Shown here in pieces: positions 8,346-17,609 of a DNA stretch of 61,555 bases. The first letter of the stretch is position 1, and the number at the start of each line of letters is the position of its first letter. The position numbers were made by a program, and so were the translations under genes. The stretch spans positions 1-61,555 of the forward strand of contig JAFGDQ010000010.1 in the NCBI GenBank assembly GCA_016932015.1, read 5' to 3'. The DNA is from Spirochaetota bacterium. Lineage in GTDB: Bacteria; Spirochaetota; UBA4802; JAFGDQ01. The notes under the pieces were generated by a model. The model made no database searches and had not been told where the DNA came from. It saw only the letters and a program-made list of their open reading frames with translations.

Positions 8346-10292
8346 ATGAAAATGAATTTTAAACTCTTTATCTTTCTGATCTCTTTATCCTTTTGTTTAT
8401 TAGAAGCACTTAATGCAAACCCGGGTGACTGGCCTATTTACAAAGGAAATATTTACTTTACCGGAAATAATGATGAAATTATAATAAAGAACAATAATCT
8501 CAAATGGCTCTTTCAGGGAGATGAACGAGTATTCAATCCTGTTGTATCCGAAGGCAGAGTTTATTTTACAGACGCGAAAAGCAATGTATATTGTGTTGAC
8601 GAAGAATATGGCAAAATGATATGGAAAATTAACCTGAATAAAATATCAGCTCAGTTTAAAGCATTCTCAAGATCAGCAGGAAAAGTCAAATACCCATTAA
8701 TAAAAGATAATATTCTGTTTTTAAGCGACCCGATCGCCATTTACGCTATTAATAAAAAAAACGGAAATATCTTCTGGGCAAGAACAGGGATGAGACAGGA
8801 AAACAAAAGGCCGGATCTTTCAGGCAGGCTGTCAAGCCCTATGATTGACGGGATATATGCCGACCCTGTAATCCTTGAGGACAGTATTTATTACGGGACA
8901 CGCAACAATTTCATCTCAAGGGATATTATTCACGGCAGGGAAAAATGGAATAATGAATCCATCAAAACATACAGCGGATACCCGACTTTTTACGATGATT
9001 TTATTTTCACGCAGTCCATGGACTACGGTACAGGCAGTTATCAGGTTCACTGCCTCAGCGCCGATTCAGGCCGGATAGTGTGGTCGAAAAACATTCCGAA
9101 ACCTGTAAAAATATTTCCGCCTGTTATTTATAAAAATAGAGTTTATATTCCCTCGAACAGTTCTGTTTACTGTCTTGATCTTAAAAGCGGTGAAAGGGAG
9201 TGGTCTAAAGAATACGAAGGTGTAATTACTTCAAATCCCGGATTTACCGACAGGTCAATAATATTCGTTATAGACAACAGCCGTATTATTATAACAAATC
9301 CTGATAACGGAAATATCATCAGAAAAATAGAAACCGCTCCGAAATCCGGCCCTTATTTTGTAACAATAAGGGACCAGGTATACATTGCGTACAATAAATA
9401 CAGTTCCGTTAAAAGCGAAAACATACCTTACGGCATAATGAAAGCAGTTAATTTCAGTGACGATGAAACTATCTGGCAGTACAAGACACCTTTCCCGGGA
9501 GCTGTTTCTCAGCCCTCTTCCTCCAACGGCATAATGTTCCTTCCTTCAGGCAACTATCTTTATGCAATCGGTACAGAATACTATGCAAGAGTAGTCGAAG
9601 GAGGAAGCGGACACGCGACAGTTCCAGATAAAGAGAGTAAAGTGCAGCCGCCGCAGCCGCAGATGCATCAAACGCCGGATACTCCAAAAAAAATTAAAAC
9701 GCGTAAAATGCAGATCGCGATTAAAGATAAAGATAACAAAGGATTGCCTGCTGATGTTGAAATAAAAAAACGCGAGAAAGGAAAACTCGTTTATTCCGCA
9801 AAAAAACGTGTTAATCAGTCCGATGTCATTGAAGTACCGGAAGGCGATAATGTTGAACTTCTTGTAACATCCGACGGCTATGTGCCAAAAAAAGAAATAG
9901 TCAATAATAAAGATAATAAGAAGAACATAACACTTGATAAAATAGAGAAGGGAAAATTATATACAGTCAACAACATACAGTTCGAAATAAACCGGGCTTA
10001 TTTAAAAAAGGAGTCTATTGATATACTGGACAAACTTATAAGAATAATGAAGCAGAATCCGGATTTAAAAGTAGAAGTAAGAGGACATACGGACTCTACA
10101 GGTGAAGCTGACTATAACCTGAAATTATCTGAAAGAAGAGCTGACTCTGTAATAGAATATATGATCAAAAATGGAATATCCCCGGAGAGAGTGAATGCTG
10201 TCGGTTTCGGTGAAACAAAACCGATTGCGTCCAATGATGCAGAAGAAGGACGCGCAAAGAACAGAAGAACAGAGTTTTATTTTCCGAAGTGA
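8346..10292 (+). CDS. Secreted PQQ-type beta-propeller protein with C-terminal OmpA peptidoglycan-binding domain
   Basis: A 648-residue envelope protein. A signal peptide ends near LEALNA (about residue 25). Residues about 27-410 form PQQ-like propeller blades with repeated patterns such as VYCVDEEYGKMIWK, VYCLDLKSGEREW and IFWARTGM. A linker rich in Pro, Gln and Lys follows, then a small beta domain resembling PEGA or CNA-B modules (about 455-535). The C-terminus is a complete OmpA-like domain with FEINRAYLKKESIDILDKL, GHTDSTGEADYN and NRRTEFYF. BamB-like propellers are scaffolds and OmpA domains bind peptidoglycan, so it is probably a periplasmic or outer-membrane scaffold. Enzymatic PQQ use is unlikely. 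The preceding sequence CCGGGGACTGTTATT provides only a weak ribosome binding site. Confidence 0.8.
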   Translation: MKMNFKLFIFLISLSFCLLEALNANPGDWPIYKGNIYFTGNNDEIIIKNNNLKWLFQGDERVFNPVVSEGRVYFTDAKSNVYCVDEEYGKMIWKINLNKISAQFKAFSRSAGKVKYPLIKDNILFLSDPIAIYAINKKNGNIFWARTGMRQENKRPDLSGRLSSPMIDGIYADPVILEDSIYYGTRNNFISRDIIHGREKWNNESIKTYSGYPTFYDDFIFTQSMDYGTGSYQVHCLSADSGRIVWSKNIPKPVKIFPPVIYKNRVYIPSNSSVYCLDLKSGEREWSKEYEGVITSNPGFTDRSIIFVIDNSRIIITNPDNGNIIRKIETAPKSGPYFVTIRDQVYIAYNKYSSVKSENIPYGIMKAVNFSDDETIWQYKTPFPGAVSQPSSSNGIMFLPSGNYLYAIGTEYYARVVEGGSGHATVPDKESKVQPPQPQMHQTPDTPKKIKTRKMQIAIKDKDNKGLPADVEIKKREKGKLVYSAKKRVNQSDVIEVPEGDNVELLVTSDGYVPKKEIVNNKDNKKNITLDKIEKGKLYTVNNIQFEINRAYLKKESIDILDKLIRIMKQNPDLKVEVRGHTDSTGEADYNLKLSERRADSVIEYMIKNGISPERVNAVGFGETKPIASNDAEEGRAKNRRTEFYFPK

Positions 10293-10318
10293 TCCGTAAT
10301 TTTAAAATTCAGTATTTA

Positions 10319-10364
10319 TCAGCCTGACTGATCCAGTTTATGAAAGAAACATCAATCAGGCTGA
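10319..10364. terminator. Imperfect inverted repeat between convergent genes
   Basis: The arms TCAGCCTGACTGAT and ATCAATCAGGCTGA pair over 14 positions with one mismatch and an 18-base loop. The element lies between the end of the propeller-OmpA gene and the end of the rubredoxin gene. No clear T-tract follows on either side, so terminator function is plausible but weak. Confidence 0.4.
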
Positions 10365-10402
10365 TCATGCTTTACTGATTGCATTTATATTCCGGAAAAA
10401 TG

Positions 10403-10564
10403 TTAACCCTGTTTTTCAAACTCATCTTTTGACGCGCCGCATACAGGACAAACCCAGTCGCCCGGCACGTCAGCAAAGCTGGTTCCGGGATTTACGCCAT
10501 TATCGGGATCTCCCTTCTCAGGGTCATAAATATAACCGCAAACGCTGCATACGTATTTATCCAT
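10403..10564 (-). CDS. Rubredoxin
   Basis: A 53-residue electron carrier with a single iron bound by two CxxC motifs, VCSVCGY near the start and CPVCGAS near the end. The aromatic and acidic core is typical ([17 protein letters not shown]). The ATG is preceded by AAGGAG at nine bases. It is the last gene of the minus-strand redox block and probably passes electrons to rubrerythrin and to desulfoferrodoxin. The length and spacing match canonical type I rubredoxins. Confidence 0.95.
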   Translation of the reverse strand: MDKYVCSVCGYIYDPEKGDPDNGVNPGTSFADVPGDWVCPVCGASKDEFEKQG

Positions 10565-10623
10565 TTAGTATTTCTCCTTTTATTTAAAGTCTTTTTAAAC
10601 TAATTTTTTAAAATTAAAAGCCC

Positions 10624-11592
10624 TTATAGTGTTTCAATCAGATCGAGAACTTTATTTTCAATATCGTCCCTTAAACCGCGCATGAATTCAATAGATTTTC
10701 CGGAAGGATCAGGAAGGTCCCACTCAATCAACTGAGCTCCGGGAACAGCCGGGCATGAGACCTCACATCCCATGGTAACAACAATATCAGGTTTATTACT
10801 GGTGATTATATCATTAATAGATACAGGCTTTCTGAAGTGCATGTCAATACCTTTTTCAGCCATTACCTTAGTCATATCTTCATTGACGCTTTCAGCGGGA
10901 TTATCTCCGCCGCAGACGGCTTCAACTTTATCTCCCGCATTGAACCGCGCGAAAGCCTGAGCCATCTGGCTTCTGCACGCGTTCTCGCTGCACGCAAAAA
11001 GGACTTTCCTTCTTTTCAGGAAGGGGGCTACAAGTTCTTTTGCTTTTTCTCCGGCATCTTTAAGAGCTGTAGGATGATCTTTAATATCTCCCGGATTTTC
11101 AATTCTTCTGTATTCCAGACTGCCTTTAAAGACAGCACCTACTGCATCGTAAAAATACTTTGCTGTAAGATTAATCCCGTCAAATAAATTCGCGCCTTTT
11201 GTCGCACCCAGTGACAGAACGAATCCGTTTCTCCATTTTCTTCCAGGGTCTTCAATCTTCAGCCTGTATTTTCTTGCCCATTGAGTCTGTGATCTGTCGA
11301 TCAATGCTTTTAACTGCGCGGGTACACTGTAAAAGAATACCGGAGTCGCCATAACAATAAGATCAGCTTCCCAGAAAAGCGAATAGATTTCCTTTTCCAT
11401 GTCATCTTTTATGGGACAATAGCCTTTGCTTTCACAAACCTTGTATTCTTTGCACGGCTTTATATCCATACTGTCAACATCAATGAAACGCGTATTCGCA
11501 CCTGCTTTTCGAGCCTCTTCCAGAAAAGCATTAAGCAGAATAGCTGTATTGCTTTTTTTCTTCGGGCTTCCCAGAATTCCAAGTACCAGCAT
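10624..11592 (-). CDS. Fusion of NADPH-dependent FMN reductase with ArsC-type arsenate reductase
   Basis: A 322-residue two-domain protein. Residues 1 to about 180 are a flavodoxin-fold FMN reductase or iron-sulfur flavoprotein-like domain (VLGILGSPKKKSNT; VMATPVFFYSVPAQLKALID). It has cysteines in PCKEYKVCESKGYCP. Residues about 195-322 form a low-molecular-weight phosphatase-fold arsenate reductase with the CX5R loop CSENACRS (C201-R207), downstream redox cysteines in GCEVSCP (C276, C280) and the acid loop DLPDPSG. Thioredoxin-linked ArsC reduces arsenate using three cysteines. The inferred reading is that the fused flavin domain may supply electrons in place of thioredoxin. The start is supported by GAGGG eight bases upstream. 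It lies between copA and rubredoxin, in a metal and redox stress block. A tyrosine phosphatase activity is the alternative. Confidence 0.82.
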   Translation of the reverse strand: MLVLGILGSPKKKSNTAILLNAFLEEARKAGANTRFIDVDSMDIKPCKEYKVCESKGYCPIKDDMEKEIYSLFWEADLIVMATPVFFYSVPAQLKALIDRSQTQWARKYRLKIEDPGRKWRNGFVLSLGATKGANLFDGINLTAKYFYDAVGAVFKGSLEYRRIENPGDIKDHPTALKDAGEKAKELVAPFLKRRKVLFACSENACRSQMAQAFARFNAGDKVEAVCGGDNPAESVNEDMTKVMAEKGIDMHFRKPVSINDIITSNKPDIVVTMGCEVSCPAVPGAQLIEWDLPDPSGKSIEFMRGLRDDIENKVLDLIETL

Positions 11593-11641
11593 AATTTTTC
11601 CCTCTGAATATTTTTTAGTTATTTACTTAAGATAATCTTTA

Positions 11642-14083
11642 TTATTTAAACTTTGCTCTGTACAGTCTCAGGCTGTTGCCCACAACAGTAATGCTGCTCA
11701 TTGCCATTGCGAATGCGGCAAGCATGGGATGAAGCTGCCTCAGGAAACCGGGAGCTGTTTCAAAGGGGTAAAGGATACCTGCGGCAACCGGAACAAGGAT
11801 TATATTATAAAAGAATGCCCAGAAAAGATTCTGTTTTATGGTATTCATGGTAGCACCGGAAAGTTTTATGGAATTGAATACACCGAGCAGAGAACTTCTG
11901 ATAAGAACTATATCAGCAGCTTCAATAGCAACATCGGTTCCGCTTCCAATTGCTATGCCTACATCCGCCCGTGCCAGAGCAGGAGAATCATTGATGCCGT
12001 CGCCAACCATCGCGACACGCTCTCCGGATTTCTGTATATCCGCAATTTTATCAGACTTTTCATGAGGAAGTACTTCCGCGATCACTTCGTCTATACCGAT
12101 ATCCTCAGATATGAATTTCGCCGCTTTTTCATTGTCTCCTGTAAGCATTATAAGTTTTAAACCCTTCTCTTTAAGTTTTGATACAGCTTCTTTTGAGTCT
12201 GTTTTTATTTTATCTGAAAGGGATATTATACCGGCCGCTTCATTGTTCAATGCGATAACGATTACTGCCTTTCCATGACTCTGCAATTCTTCAATTTTAC
12301 GGGAAAAGGAATCCAGCTTAATACCAAATTCACTCATCCATCCCGGCTTTCCCGCATATACTGTAATGCCGTTAAAAACAGCCTGAACCCCTGAACCGCG
12401 CTGTGCTTTAAAGGAAGTAACATCGTACAATGTCAGATTTTTATCTTCAGCAGCATTAACTATTGCCTTTCCGAGAGGATGTTCAGAGCTCTTTTCGACA
12501 GAAGCTGCTATTGCAAGCAGTTCATCCTGATCCTTAACATTATCCCCTGCAACAATATCTTCAACAGAAGGATTGCCGATTGTCAGGGTACCGGTCTTGT
12601 CAAAAACGATTGTACCAATTTTTGCGGAAGTTTCAAGAGCTTCACTGTTTTTAAAAAGAATGCCGTTTTCAGCACCTTTGCCTGTACCAGCCATGATTGC
12701 AGTTGGTGTCGCCAGTCCAAGAGCGCATGGACACGCGATAACAAGCACTGCTACCAGCCGTATCATTGAAGGTACAAAGTCACCTGTCAGCAGCAGCCAA
12801 ATTAAAAAAGATATAACTGCAATGCCTACAATAGAAGGAACAAATACAGCTGCCACTTTATCAGCAAGAGACTGTATCGGAGCCCTGCTTCCCTGGGCTT
12901 CCTGTACCAGCTTAATAATCTGCGCAAGAGCTGTTTCTCTGCCCACTTTCACAGCCTCGAACTTCAGCATGCCGTCAATATTCATTGTGCCGCCGGTCAC
13001 ATCCGATCCGGGACTTTTATCTGCAGGCAGCGGTTCACCCGTAAGCATTGATTCATCAACAGCTGACTCACCCTCTGTTACTATTCCGTCAACAGGAATA
13101 TTTTCCCCCGGCCTCACCATTATAATATCGCCGGTATTCAGACTGGAAACCGGAACTGTCTTTTCAATGCCGTCTTTTATAACAGAAGCCTTCTTCGGCT
13201 GTAAGTCCATAAGCTTTCTGATCGCGCTGCCGGTTCTCCCTTTTGTCCTTGTTTCCAGGATTTTACCAAGTTTAATGAGTGTAATAATTACAGCGGAAGT
13301 TTCAAAATAAACATGATCACCGAGTACCGGGAAAACCATAAGCAGCAGCGAATAGAAATAAGCAACAGAAGAACCCATTGCGACAAGCACGTCCATATTC
13401 GCGCTTCTGTTTCTGAGACTCTTAAATGCGCCTGTATAATAGTCAAATCCCGTAAAAAACTGAACCGGAGTTGCAAGCAGAAGAAAAAGCCAGTTCATCC
13501 AGGCTGAATGGCTCCACTGGCCCAGCAGATTAAAGTCCCTGCTCATGCTTAGAAGAAAAAGCGGAAGTGTAAAAATAATACCGACAATGAATTTACGTGT
13601 CTGTTTTTTTATCTCCTCTTTGCGGGCTATGATTTCGTAATCTTCGCCAAAGCCTGAATCATCAGGTTTTATTGCCCCGTAGCCTGCCTTTTCAATCAGT
13701 TCGATTATTCCGTCAATATTGACAGAACCCGGAAGATACTCGACACTGACATGCTCATTAGCGAAATTTACGGAAGCATCAATTACACCGGAATTCTTTT
13801 TCAGGGCGCGTTCAATATTCATAGCGCAATTAGCGCACGTCATGCCTGTTACAGGAATATCGGCTTTGGCACTTGCAAGGCCGTAGCCGGTATCTATTAT
13901 TTTTTTGGCAATATCACTGAGCCCGATGTCGGCCGGATCATATGTAACAACAGCATTTTCATTAGCAAAATTCACATTGACATCTGTAACACCGTCCAGT
14001 TTTTTCAGGCTTCTTTCAATATTCATTGCGCAATTCGCGCAGGTCATGCCTGTTACCGGGATTGAAATTTTTCTTTTACTCAT
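11642..14083 (-). CDS. copA: Copper-exporting P-type ATPase with two heavy-metal-binding domains
   Basis: A P1B-1 ATPase of 813 residues in the cytoplasmic membrane. Two N-terminal HMA domains each carry GMTCANC. Downstream are the phosphatase motif TGEP, the membrane CPC motif in [15 protein letters not shown], the phosphorylation site DKTGTLT, the HP motif in SSEHPLG and [10 protein letters not shown]. It pumps Cu(I) out of the cytoplasm with ATP. The ATG at 14083 is preferred. A TTG at 14092 adds three residues and would almost abut the upstream copZ stop. The gene lies directly after the CopZ-like chaperone gene on the same strand, so the two are very likely one operon. Confidence 0.95.
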   Translation of the reverse strand: MSKRKISIPVTGMTCANCAMNIERSLKKLDGVTDVNVNFANENAVVTYDPADIGLSDIAKKIIDTGYGLASAKADIPVTGMTCANCAMNIERALKKNSGVIDASVNFANEHVSVEYLPGSVNIDGIIELIEKAGYGAIKPDDSGFGEDYEIIARKEEIKKQTRKFIVGIIFTLPLFLLSMSRDFNLLGQWSHSAWMNWLFLLLATPVQFFTGFDYYTGAFKSLRNRSANMDVLVAMGSSVAYFYSLLLMVFPVLGDHVYFETSAVIITLIKLGKILETRTKGRTGSAIRKLMDLQPKKASVIKDGIEKTVPVSSLNTGDIIMVRPGENIPVDGIVTEGESAVDESMLTGEPLPADKSPGSDVTGGTMNIDGMLKFEAVKVGRETALAQIIKLVQEAQGSRAPIQSLADKVAAVFVPSIVGIAVISFLIWLLLTGDFVPSMIRLVAVLVIACPCALGLATPTAIMAGTGKGAENGILFKNSEALETSAKIGTIVFDKTGTLTIGNPSVEDIVAGDNVKDQDELLAIAASVEKSSEHPLGKAIVNAAEDKNLTLYDVTSFKAQRGSGVQAVFNGITVYAGKPGWMSEFGIKLDSFSRKIEELQSHGKAVIVIALNNEAAGIISLSDKIKTDSKEAVSKLKEKGLKLIMLTGDNEKAAKFISEDIGIDEVIAEVLPHEKSDKIADIQKSGERVAMVGDGINDSPALARADVGIAIGSGTDVAIEAADIVLIRSSLLGVFNSIKLSGATMNTIKQNLFWAFFYNIILVPVAAGILYPFETAPGFLRQLHPMLAAFAMAMSSITVVGNSLRLYRAKFK

Positions 14084-14092
14084 TAGCGGCAA

Positions 14093-14299
14093 TCAGTCAG
14101 CTGAGGGGTAATTTATTTCTGCAAGTTTTTCTTTTATTTGTTCCAGTGTCGCAGGAGCATCCCATGTGACAGAAATAATTTTTGAATCAGGATCCCCTTC
14201 GACAATGGAAACTCCGTCAATTTCACTCAACTCCTCTTTTATCGCCATTACACAATGCCCGCAGCTTATATTCGGTATTGACAACTGATTTGTTTTCAT
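14093..14299 (-). CDS. copZ: Copper chaperone, heavy-metal-associated domain
   Basis: A 68-residue single HMA domain with the metal site ISCGHCVMAI and a ferredoxin-like alternation of beta and helix segments. It should carry Cu(I) to CopA, whose gene starts about ten bases downstream. The metal site has SCGHC in place of TCxxC, which is common in CopZ-type chaperones. GGAAGGTG lies five bases before the ATG. It is the first gene of the cop pair; the palindrome at 14391-14413 lies just upstream. Confidence 0.92.
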   Translation of the reverse strand: MKTNQLSIPNISCGHCVMAIKEELSEIDGVSIVEGDPDSKIISVTWDAPATLEQIKEKLAEINYPSAD

Positions 14300-14390
14300 G
14301 GTTCACCTTCCGTATTAAATTATACTCTTCAGGTATTTATTATGCTGTTCATAAACACAGGTACAGACAATCTTTACCGGCAAACCGGAC

Positions 14391-14413
14391 ATTCCCGTCC
14401 CGGGGACGGGAAT
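14391..14413. promoter_or_regulatory. Perfect GC-rich hairpin upstream of copZ-copA
   Basis: The arms ATTCCCGTCC and GGACGGGAAT form a perfect 10-base-pair stem with a three-base loop (CGG). It lies in the 150-base gap between the desulfoferrodoxin stop and the copZ start. No T-run follows on the minus strand, which argues against a simple terminator. A G/C-tract inverted repeat next to a copper operon is also the sort of site bound by CsoR or CopY-like repressors, but no such regulator gene is in the window. Confidence 0.5.
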
Positions 14414-14449
14414 GAATTATTCCATGTCAGACAACAAATAGCCGGTTTA

Positions 14450-14830
14450 TTAAGCTTTCCACAATCCGTGAACATTACAGTATTCACGAACTATAGCTCC
14501 GCTTTCAACTTCAGCGCAAAATTCCGCTTCAGGTGATTCACCCGGTTTTAAAAATTTTCTGTCAACTTTGCCGTCCGGATGGATAATTTCGATCCATTCA
14601 ATAAAATGCTTCTCCTCCATCGGGTGCGCAACAGATCCGACCTTAACCTTGACACCGTCTGCTGTTTTTTCAACGACAGGAACATGCTTTTCTTTCGCAG
14701 CATCAACCGTATTCTCCTCAAAAAGCATCATTGGTTTGCCGCAGCAGACAAGCTGCCCGTCAGAAGCATGCACCACTTCAACAATATTTCCGCAAATTTC
14801 GCATTTGTAAACCTGATCTCTCTTTGTCAT
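14450..14830 (-). CDS. dfx: Desulfoferrodoxin (superoxide reductase, two-iron type)
   Basis: A 126-residue class I superoxide reductase. The N-terminal desulforedoxin domain binds iron through CEICG and VCCGKPM cysteines. The C-terminal neelaredoxin domain holds the catalytic iron with the expected His and Cys ligands ([28 protein letters not shown]). It reduces superoxide to hydrogen peroxide in the cytoplasm without making oxygen, with rubredoxin as the usual donor. A strong AGGAGG precedes the ATG by six bases. It follows rubrerythrin on the same strand after about 60 bases, consistent with a shared transcript in which rubrerythrin removes the peroxide. Confidence 0.96.
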   Translation of the reverse strand: MTKRDQVYKCEICGNIVEVVHASDGQLVCCGKPMMLFEENTVDAAKEKHVPVVEKTADGVKVKVGSVAHPMEEKHFIEWIEIIHPDGKVDRKFLKPGESPEAEFCAEVESGAIVREYCNVHGLWKA

Positions 14831-14891
14831 TATTTAACCTCCTGTTTTTTATTTTACAACCGTAAAAATCTGACCAGTAAATAAATAAATT

Positions 14892-15464
14892 TTAAAAAAC
14901 ATCAGCAAGGATCTGAAAATAGGCTTGCGCATGATCGCATGCAGGGCATTTTTCAGGCGCACTCACACCTTCGTGAATATATCCGCAGTTTCTGCATTTC
15001 CACTTTACCTTCTGTCCTCTTTTAAACACCTCGCCGTTCTCAAGATTTTTTAAAAGATCCAGATATCTTTTCTCATGATGCTCTTCTGCAATTGCTATTG
15101 ATCTGAATATTTTTGCCAGTTCCTCAAAGCCTTCTTCTTCCGCTATTTTTGCGAACCCCGGATACATCTCTGTCCATTCATAATGCTCACCAGCTGCCGC
15201 AGCCTTCAGATTGGAAGCCGTATCGCCAATGACCCCAGCGGGGAATGTTGCCGTAATTTCAAGCTCACCGCCTTCAAGAAATTTGAACTCTCTTTCCGCG
15301 TGTTCTTTTTCCTGACCAGCTGAATCAAGAAATATAGCGGCAATCTGCTCATACCCTTCCTTTTTTGCCTTTGAAGCATAGTAAGTATAACGGTTTCTTG
15401 CCTGTGACTCACCCGCGAACGCTGTAAGCAAATTTTTCTCCGTTCTGCTGCCCTTCAAATTCAT
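14892..15464 (-). CDS. rbr: Rubrerythrin
   Basis: A 190-residue peroxide reductase. The N-terminal four-helix ferritin-like domain carries the diiron ligands ([33 protein letters not shown]). The C-terminal rubredoxin-like domain has [10 protein letters not shown] and [11 protein letters not shown]. It reduces hydrogen peroxide with electrons from rubredoxin. A strong AAGGAGG lies seven bases before the ATG. It is the first gene of the minus-strand redox block. The 451-base upstream gap holds a long palindrome that looks like a Fur/PerR operator, and a Fur-family gene lies nearby. Confidence 0.96.
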   Translation of the reverse strand: MNLKGSRTEKNLLTAFAGESQARNRYTYYASKAKKEGYEQIAAIFLDSAGQEKEHAEREFKFLEGGELEITATFPAGVIGDTASNLKAAAAGEHYEWTEMYPGFAKIAEEEGFEELAKIFRSIAIAEEHHEKRYLDLLKNLENGEVFKRGQKVKWKCRNCGYIHEGVSAPEKCPACDHAQAYFQILADVF

Positions 15465-15711
15465 ATTATTTCCTCCTTTTAGAATACCTTTCAGTTATTT
15501 GTTTAAATTCCGGATTAAGAAACTGCTGAACATATTATATTTTTAATGCTTAATTCCATTAAAGTCAATAATTTTCACTGCTTCCAGGTTAATATATTTA
15601 ACCTGGTCATGCGCTTATAAGTTCTGCACAAACTTTTTAATTTGAAAAAAATCTCACTGCTCAAAAATTATTAACAGGCTTTCCCGCACAATGAAATCAG
15701 CAGAAATGCCT

Positions 15712-15751
15712 TATGATGAAATTATTACAAATATGTAATGATTTCATCATA
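15712..15751. promoter_or_regulatory. Candidate PerR/Fur-family operator between rubrerythrin and the CoA ligase gene
   Basis: A 40-base inverted repeat. The arms TGATGAAATTATTACA (15714-15729) and TGTAATGATTTCATCA (15734-15749) differ at one position and flank AATA; one A-T and one T-A pair extend each end. The core ATTACA...TGTAAT resembles Fur-superfamily boxes. It lies about 250 bases upstream of rubrerythrin and 165 bases upstream of the ligase gene, within the 15465-15915 gap. I see no other structure in that gap. Confidence 0.55.
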
Positions 15752-15915
15752 TTTTACATTTATTAAATGTCAAGCAAATATTAGTTTTTTTGATCTGTAT
15801 TTTTTTAAAAAAGATTATTAATTTCCTTGATAATATTCGTACACAAATTGAAATAAGGATATGATTGCTAGATGTTTTTTTAATTGGGTTAAATATATTT
15901 CAATAGGAGTAAACA

Positions 15916-17493
15916 ATGGGCCAGATTCAACAACAAGAATTATTCAACGCTGCAGATTATTTTATTGACCGTAACATCAGAGAGGGACGCGGCAACAAAA
16001 CTGCAATTTACACGGAATACCGTGATTATTCTTATAATGACCTGCAGAAGATGGTAAATAAAACTGCCAACTCGCTAAGTGACTATGGTCTTCGTATAGA
16101 AGACAGAATAATGATCCTCATGCTTGATATCCCTCAATTTTACGCGATATTCTGGGGTGCAATAAAAATGGGTGCAGTGCCCATCCCGGTTAACACAATG
16201 CTTACTGCCGACGATTACGAATTCTACCTTAATGACAGCCGTGCACGTATGCTTGCCGTTTCCGAAGAGCTGCTACCATTAATTATTGAGATAAAAGGAG
16301 ACCTGCCGTACCTTAGAGACCTTATAGTTATTTCAGAAAAAGGCGGAGCACGTATTCCTTTTAAGCAGAAATATAAAAGCGCACCATCTATCGCAAAGAC
16401 AGCTTTTACAACAGAAGATGATGTATGCTTCTGGCTTTACAGCTCAGGCTCAACAGGATCGCCAAAAGGGGCAATTCATTCTCAAAATGATATGGTTGTA
16501 TGCTCGGATTCCTACGCAAAAGGAGTGCTTGATATCAATGAAAACGATATCTGCTTTTCAGGGGCAAGACTTTTCTTCGCATACGGTCTGGGCAACAGCA
16601 ATTATTTCCCGCTTTCAGTCGGAGGCTCTGTAGTATTAAACCCCGAAGCTCCGAAACCGGATATTATTTTTAAATATCTTGAGAAATATAAACCGACCAT
16701 ATTTTTCGGCATCCCGACGCTTTACGGGCAGATCCTTGAATATCAGGGGAAAAAGGACAAGGAATCCGGAGTAAAACCGGACCCGAACGGAGACCACCCG
16801 TTTTCTTCAGTCCGTATTTGTACTTCAGCAGGAGAAGCTTTGCCGCCCGATATCTACAACAGATGGAAAGAGCGTTACGGAATTGATATTCTTGACGGCA
16901 TCGGGTCAACGGAAATGGGGCATATCTTTATATCAAATATGCCCGGACATATAAAGCCGGGCTCAACAGGAAGGCCGGTTCCGGGATATGATATCAAACT
17001 GCTGAACGATGAAGGCGGAGAAGTTCCCCAGGGAGAAATCGGTACATTGATGGTAAAAGGAAACAGCGCGGCTCAATTCTACTGGCGCAAGCGCGAAAAA
17101 ACTGTCAAGACAATGCTCGGTGAATGGATCAACACCGGTGATAAATTTTATATGGACGAAGACGGATACTACTGGGTTGCCGGCCGCAGCGATGATATGC
17201 TTAAAGTCGGCGGCATCTGGGTTTCACCTATTGAAGTCGAAAACTGTCTTATAGAACACGAGGCGGTATTTGAAGCTGCTGTTGTCGGCAAAGAAGACGA
17301 CAAAGGCCTGGTAAAACCGAAAGCTTTCGTAATACTCAGGGAAGGCTACAAGCCCAGCGAAGACCTTGAAAACGAATTAAAAAAATGGGTACTGGACAGA
17401 ATGGCGAAATACAAATATCCAAGATGGATTGAATTTGTGGAAGAGCTGCCGAAAAGCGCTACAGGAAAAATCCAGAGATTCAAACTGCGCTGA
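15916..17493 (+). CDS. Benzoate-CoA ligase family AMP-forming acyl-CoA synthetase
   Basis: A 525-residue ANL-superfamily ligase. It contains the P-loop LYSSGSTGSPKGAIH, the adenylation block GIGSTEMGHIF, the hinge region (DEDGYYWVAGRSDDMLKVGG) and the catalytic lysine in SATGKIQR. The N-terminus (FNAADYFIDRNI) and the FSGARLFFAYGLGNSNYFP segment resemble benzoate-CoA ligases more than acetyl-CoA synthetases. It would activate an aromatic or related carboxylate with ATP and CoA in the cytoplasm. No other aromatic catabolism genes are nearby, so the substrate remains uncertain; 2-aminobenzoate or an aliphatic acid are alternatives. AGGAG lies seven bases before the ATG. A strong terminator follows. 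Confidence 0.8.
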   Translation: MGQIQQQELFNAADYFIDRNIREGRGNKTAIYTEYRDYSYNDLQKMVNKTANSLSDYGLRIEDRIMILMLDIPQFYAIFWGAIKMGAVPIPVNTMLTADDYEFYLNDSRARMLAVSEELLPLIIEIKGDLPYLRDLIVISEKGGARIPFKQKYKSAPSIAKTAFTTEDDVCFWLYSSGSTGSPKGAIHSQNDMVVCSDSYAKGVLDINENDICFSGARLFFAYGLGNSNYFPLSVGGSVVLNPEAPKPDIIFKYLEKYKPTIFFGIPTLYGQILEYQGKKDKESGVKPDPNGDHPFSSVRICTSAGEALPPDIYNRWKERYGIDILDGIGSTEMGHIFISNMPGHIKPGSTGRPVPGYDIKLLNDEGGEVPQGEIGTLMVKGNSAAQFYWRKREKTVKTMLGEWINTGDKFYMDEDGYYWVAGRSDDMLKVGGIWVSPIEVENCLIEHEAVFEAAVVGKEDDKGLVKPKAFVILREGYKPSEDLENELKKWVLDRMAKYKYPRWIEFVEELPKSATGKIQRFKLR

Positions 17494-17549
17494 TAATTCT
17501 GCATTCCTGTTTTTCAGTTTCACATTAAGAAACAGATATTTATTAACCG

Positions 17550-17576
17550 GCCGGCAAAAATTTGCCGGCTTTTTTA
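17550..17576 (+). terminator. Rho-independent terminator after the CoA ligase gene
   Basis: The arms GCCGGCAAA and TTTGCCGGC form a stem with a two-base AA loop (17550-17569), followed directly by a run of seven T. It lies 57 bases after the ligase stop codon. Confidence 0.88.
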
Positions 17577-17609
17577 TTAAACAGGAATTTTAAAAAAACG
17601 GGCCAAAAG

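Noticed and set aside
12573-13310. Long plus-strand frame of 245 codons inside copA
   Set aside because: It is antisense to the catalytic core of copA, has no ribosome binding site and is rich in Ser/Thr/Pro as expected for the shadow of a coding gene.
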